Assembly: GCA_015655565.1 (NCBI GenBank)
Contig: JAATEU010000435.1
Location: 1-5,405, forward strand
Direction: 5' to 3'
DNA: 5,405 nt
From: Clostridiales bacterium
Lineage (GTDB): Bacteria > Bacillota > Clostridia > Lachnospirales > Lachnospiraceae
Position numbers and translations under genes: made by a program. The stretch's first letter is position 1, and each line of letters starts with the position of its first letter. The notes below the pieces were generated by a model. That model ran no database searches. It saw nothing but the letters and a program-made list of their open reading frames with translations, and was not told where the DNA came from. Shown one piece after another: positions 5,387 through 5,405 of this stretch.

Positions 5387-5405
5387 GGAATGAAAAGCTT
5401 TATGA

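Larger units (their letters stand above)
3566..5405 (+). pseudogene. dnaE: dnaE, DNA polymerase III alpha subunit, interrupted by two in-frame TAA codons and cut by the window end
   Basis: DnaE is a replicative or lesion-tolerant C-family polymerase. Low-GC Gram-positives usually carry it alongside PolC. The frame from GTG 3566 encodes a contiguous DnaE sequence through the last base, about 613 of roughly 1,150 expected codons. It is interrupted only at codons 277 (4394-4396) and 607 (5384-5386), both TAA. On both sides of each stop the homology continues in the same frame: VEI-stop-FGEYKLPKF, and GVFQLES-stop-GMKSFM. There is no frameshift. PHP, palm and fingers-proximal motifs remain intact, so any lesion would be very recent or the stops may be artefacts or read through. 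Each TAA is one base change from CAA (Gln) or GAA (Glu), residues that would fit here. Labelled pseudogene because the reading is literal; sequencing error or recoding is equally possible. The remaining half of the gene lies outside. Confidence 0.7.

Overview
This AT-rich window reads as a chromosomal housekeeping segment of a low-GC Gram-positive bacterium, most likely a clostridium of the Lachnospiraceae type. The reasons are the gene content (whiA followed by an HPr/Crh-like gene, a membrane-anchored NodB-type deacetylase, then dnaE), strong AGGAGG-like ribosome binding sites, and the close match of every protein to clostridial families as I remember them. No database search was possible. 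All supported genes lie on the + strand, and I see no mobile element, CRISPR array, tRNA or rRNA.

Layout. Bases 1-28 may be the last codons of an upstream gene (yvcK would be expected). whiA (96-1082) overlaps by 26 nt a gene for an HPr-fold protein (1057-1311). In that protein the phosphotransfer residue His15 is replaced by Glu, while the regulatory Ser46 is kept. A good rho-independent terminator (1354-1388) closes this operon and is followed by a second perfect hairpin. The 400-nt gap to the next gene holds a perfect 22-bp palindrome, candidate promoters and a nested inverted repeat. At 1719-3197 is a single-pass membrane protein with an extracellular NodB polysaccharide deacetylase domain. 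The stretch 3198-3565 holds small uncertain ORFs, two good candidate sigma-A promoters and two strong hairpins. It leads into dnaE, the DNA polymerase III alpha subunit, which starts with GTG at 3566 and runs off the window.

The main anomaly is in dnaE. Its frame is preserved and its conserved motifs are intact from 3566 to the window end, yet two in-frame TAA codons (4394-4396 and 5384-5386) interrupt it. The protein homology continues in the same frame across both. This divides an essential replicative polymerase into a PHP-domain piece, a palm-domain piece and the start of a third. Sequencing or assembly error, recent nonsense mutation, and stop-codon readthrough are the candidate explanations. 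Wholesale TAA reassignment is unlikely because neighbouring genes end normally on TAA.

Functionally the genes are neighbours rather than one pathway: a cell-division/chromosome-segregation DNA-binding protein (WhiA), a carbon-regulation HPr paralogue, a cell-envelope enzyme and a replicase. No clearly novel multi-gene system is visible. The items most worth a second look are the interrupted dnaE, the Glu15 HPr, the 22-bp palindrome and the structured dnaE leader.
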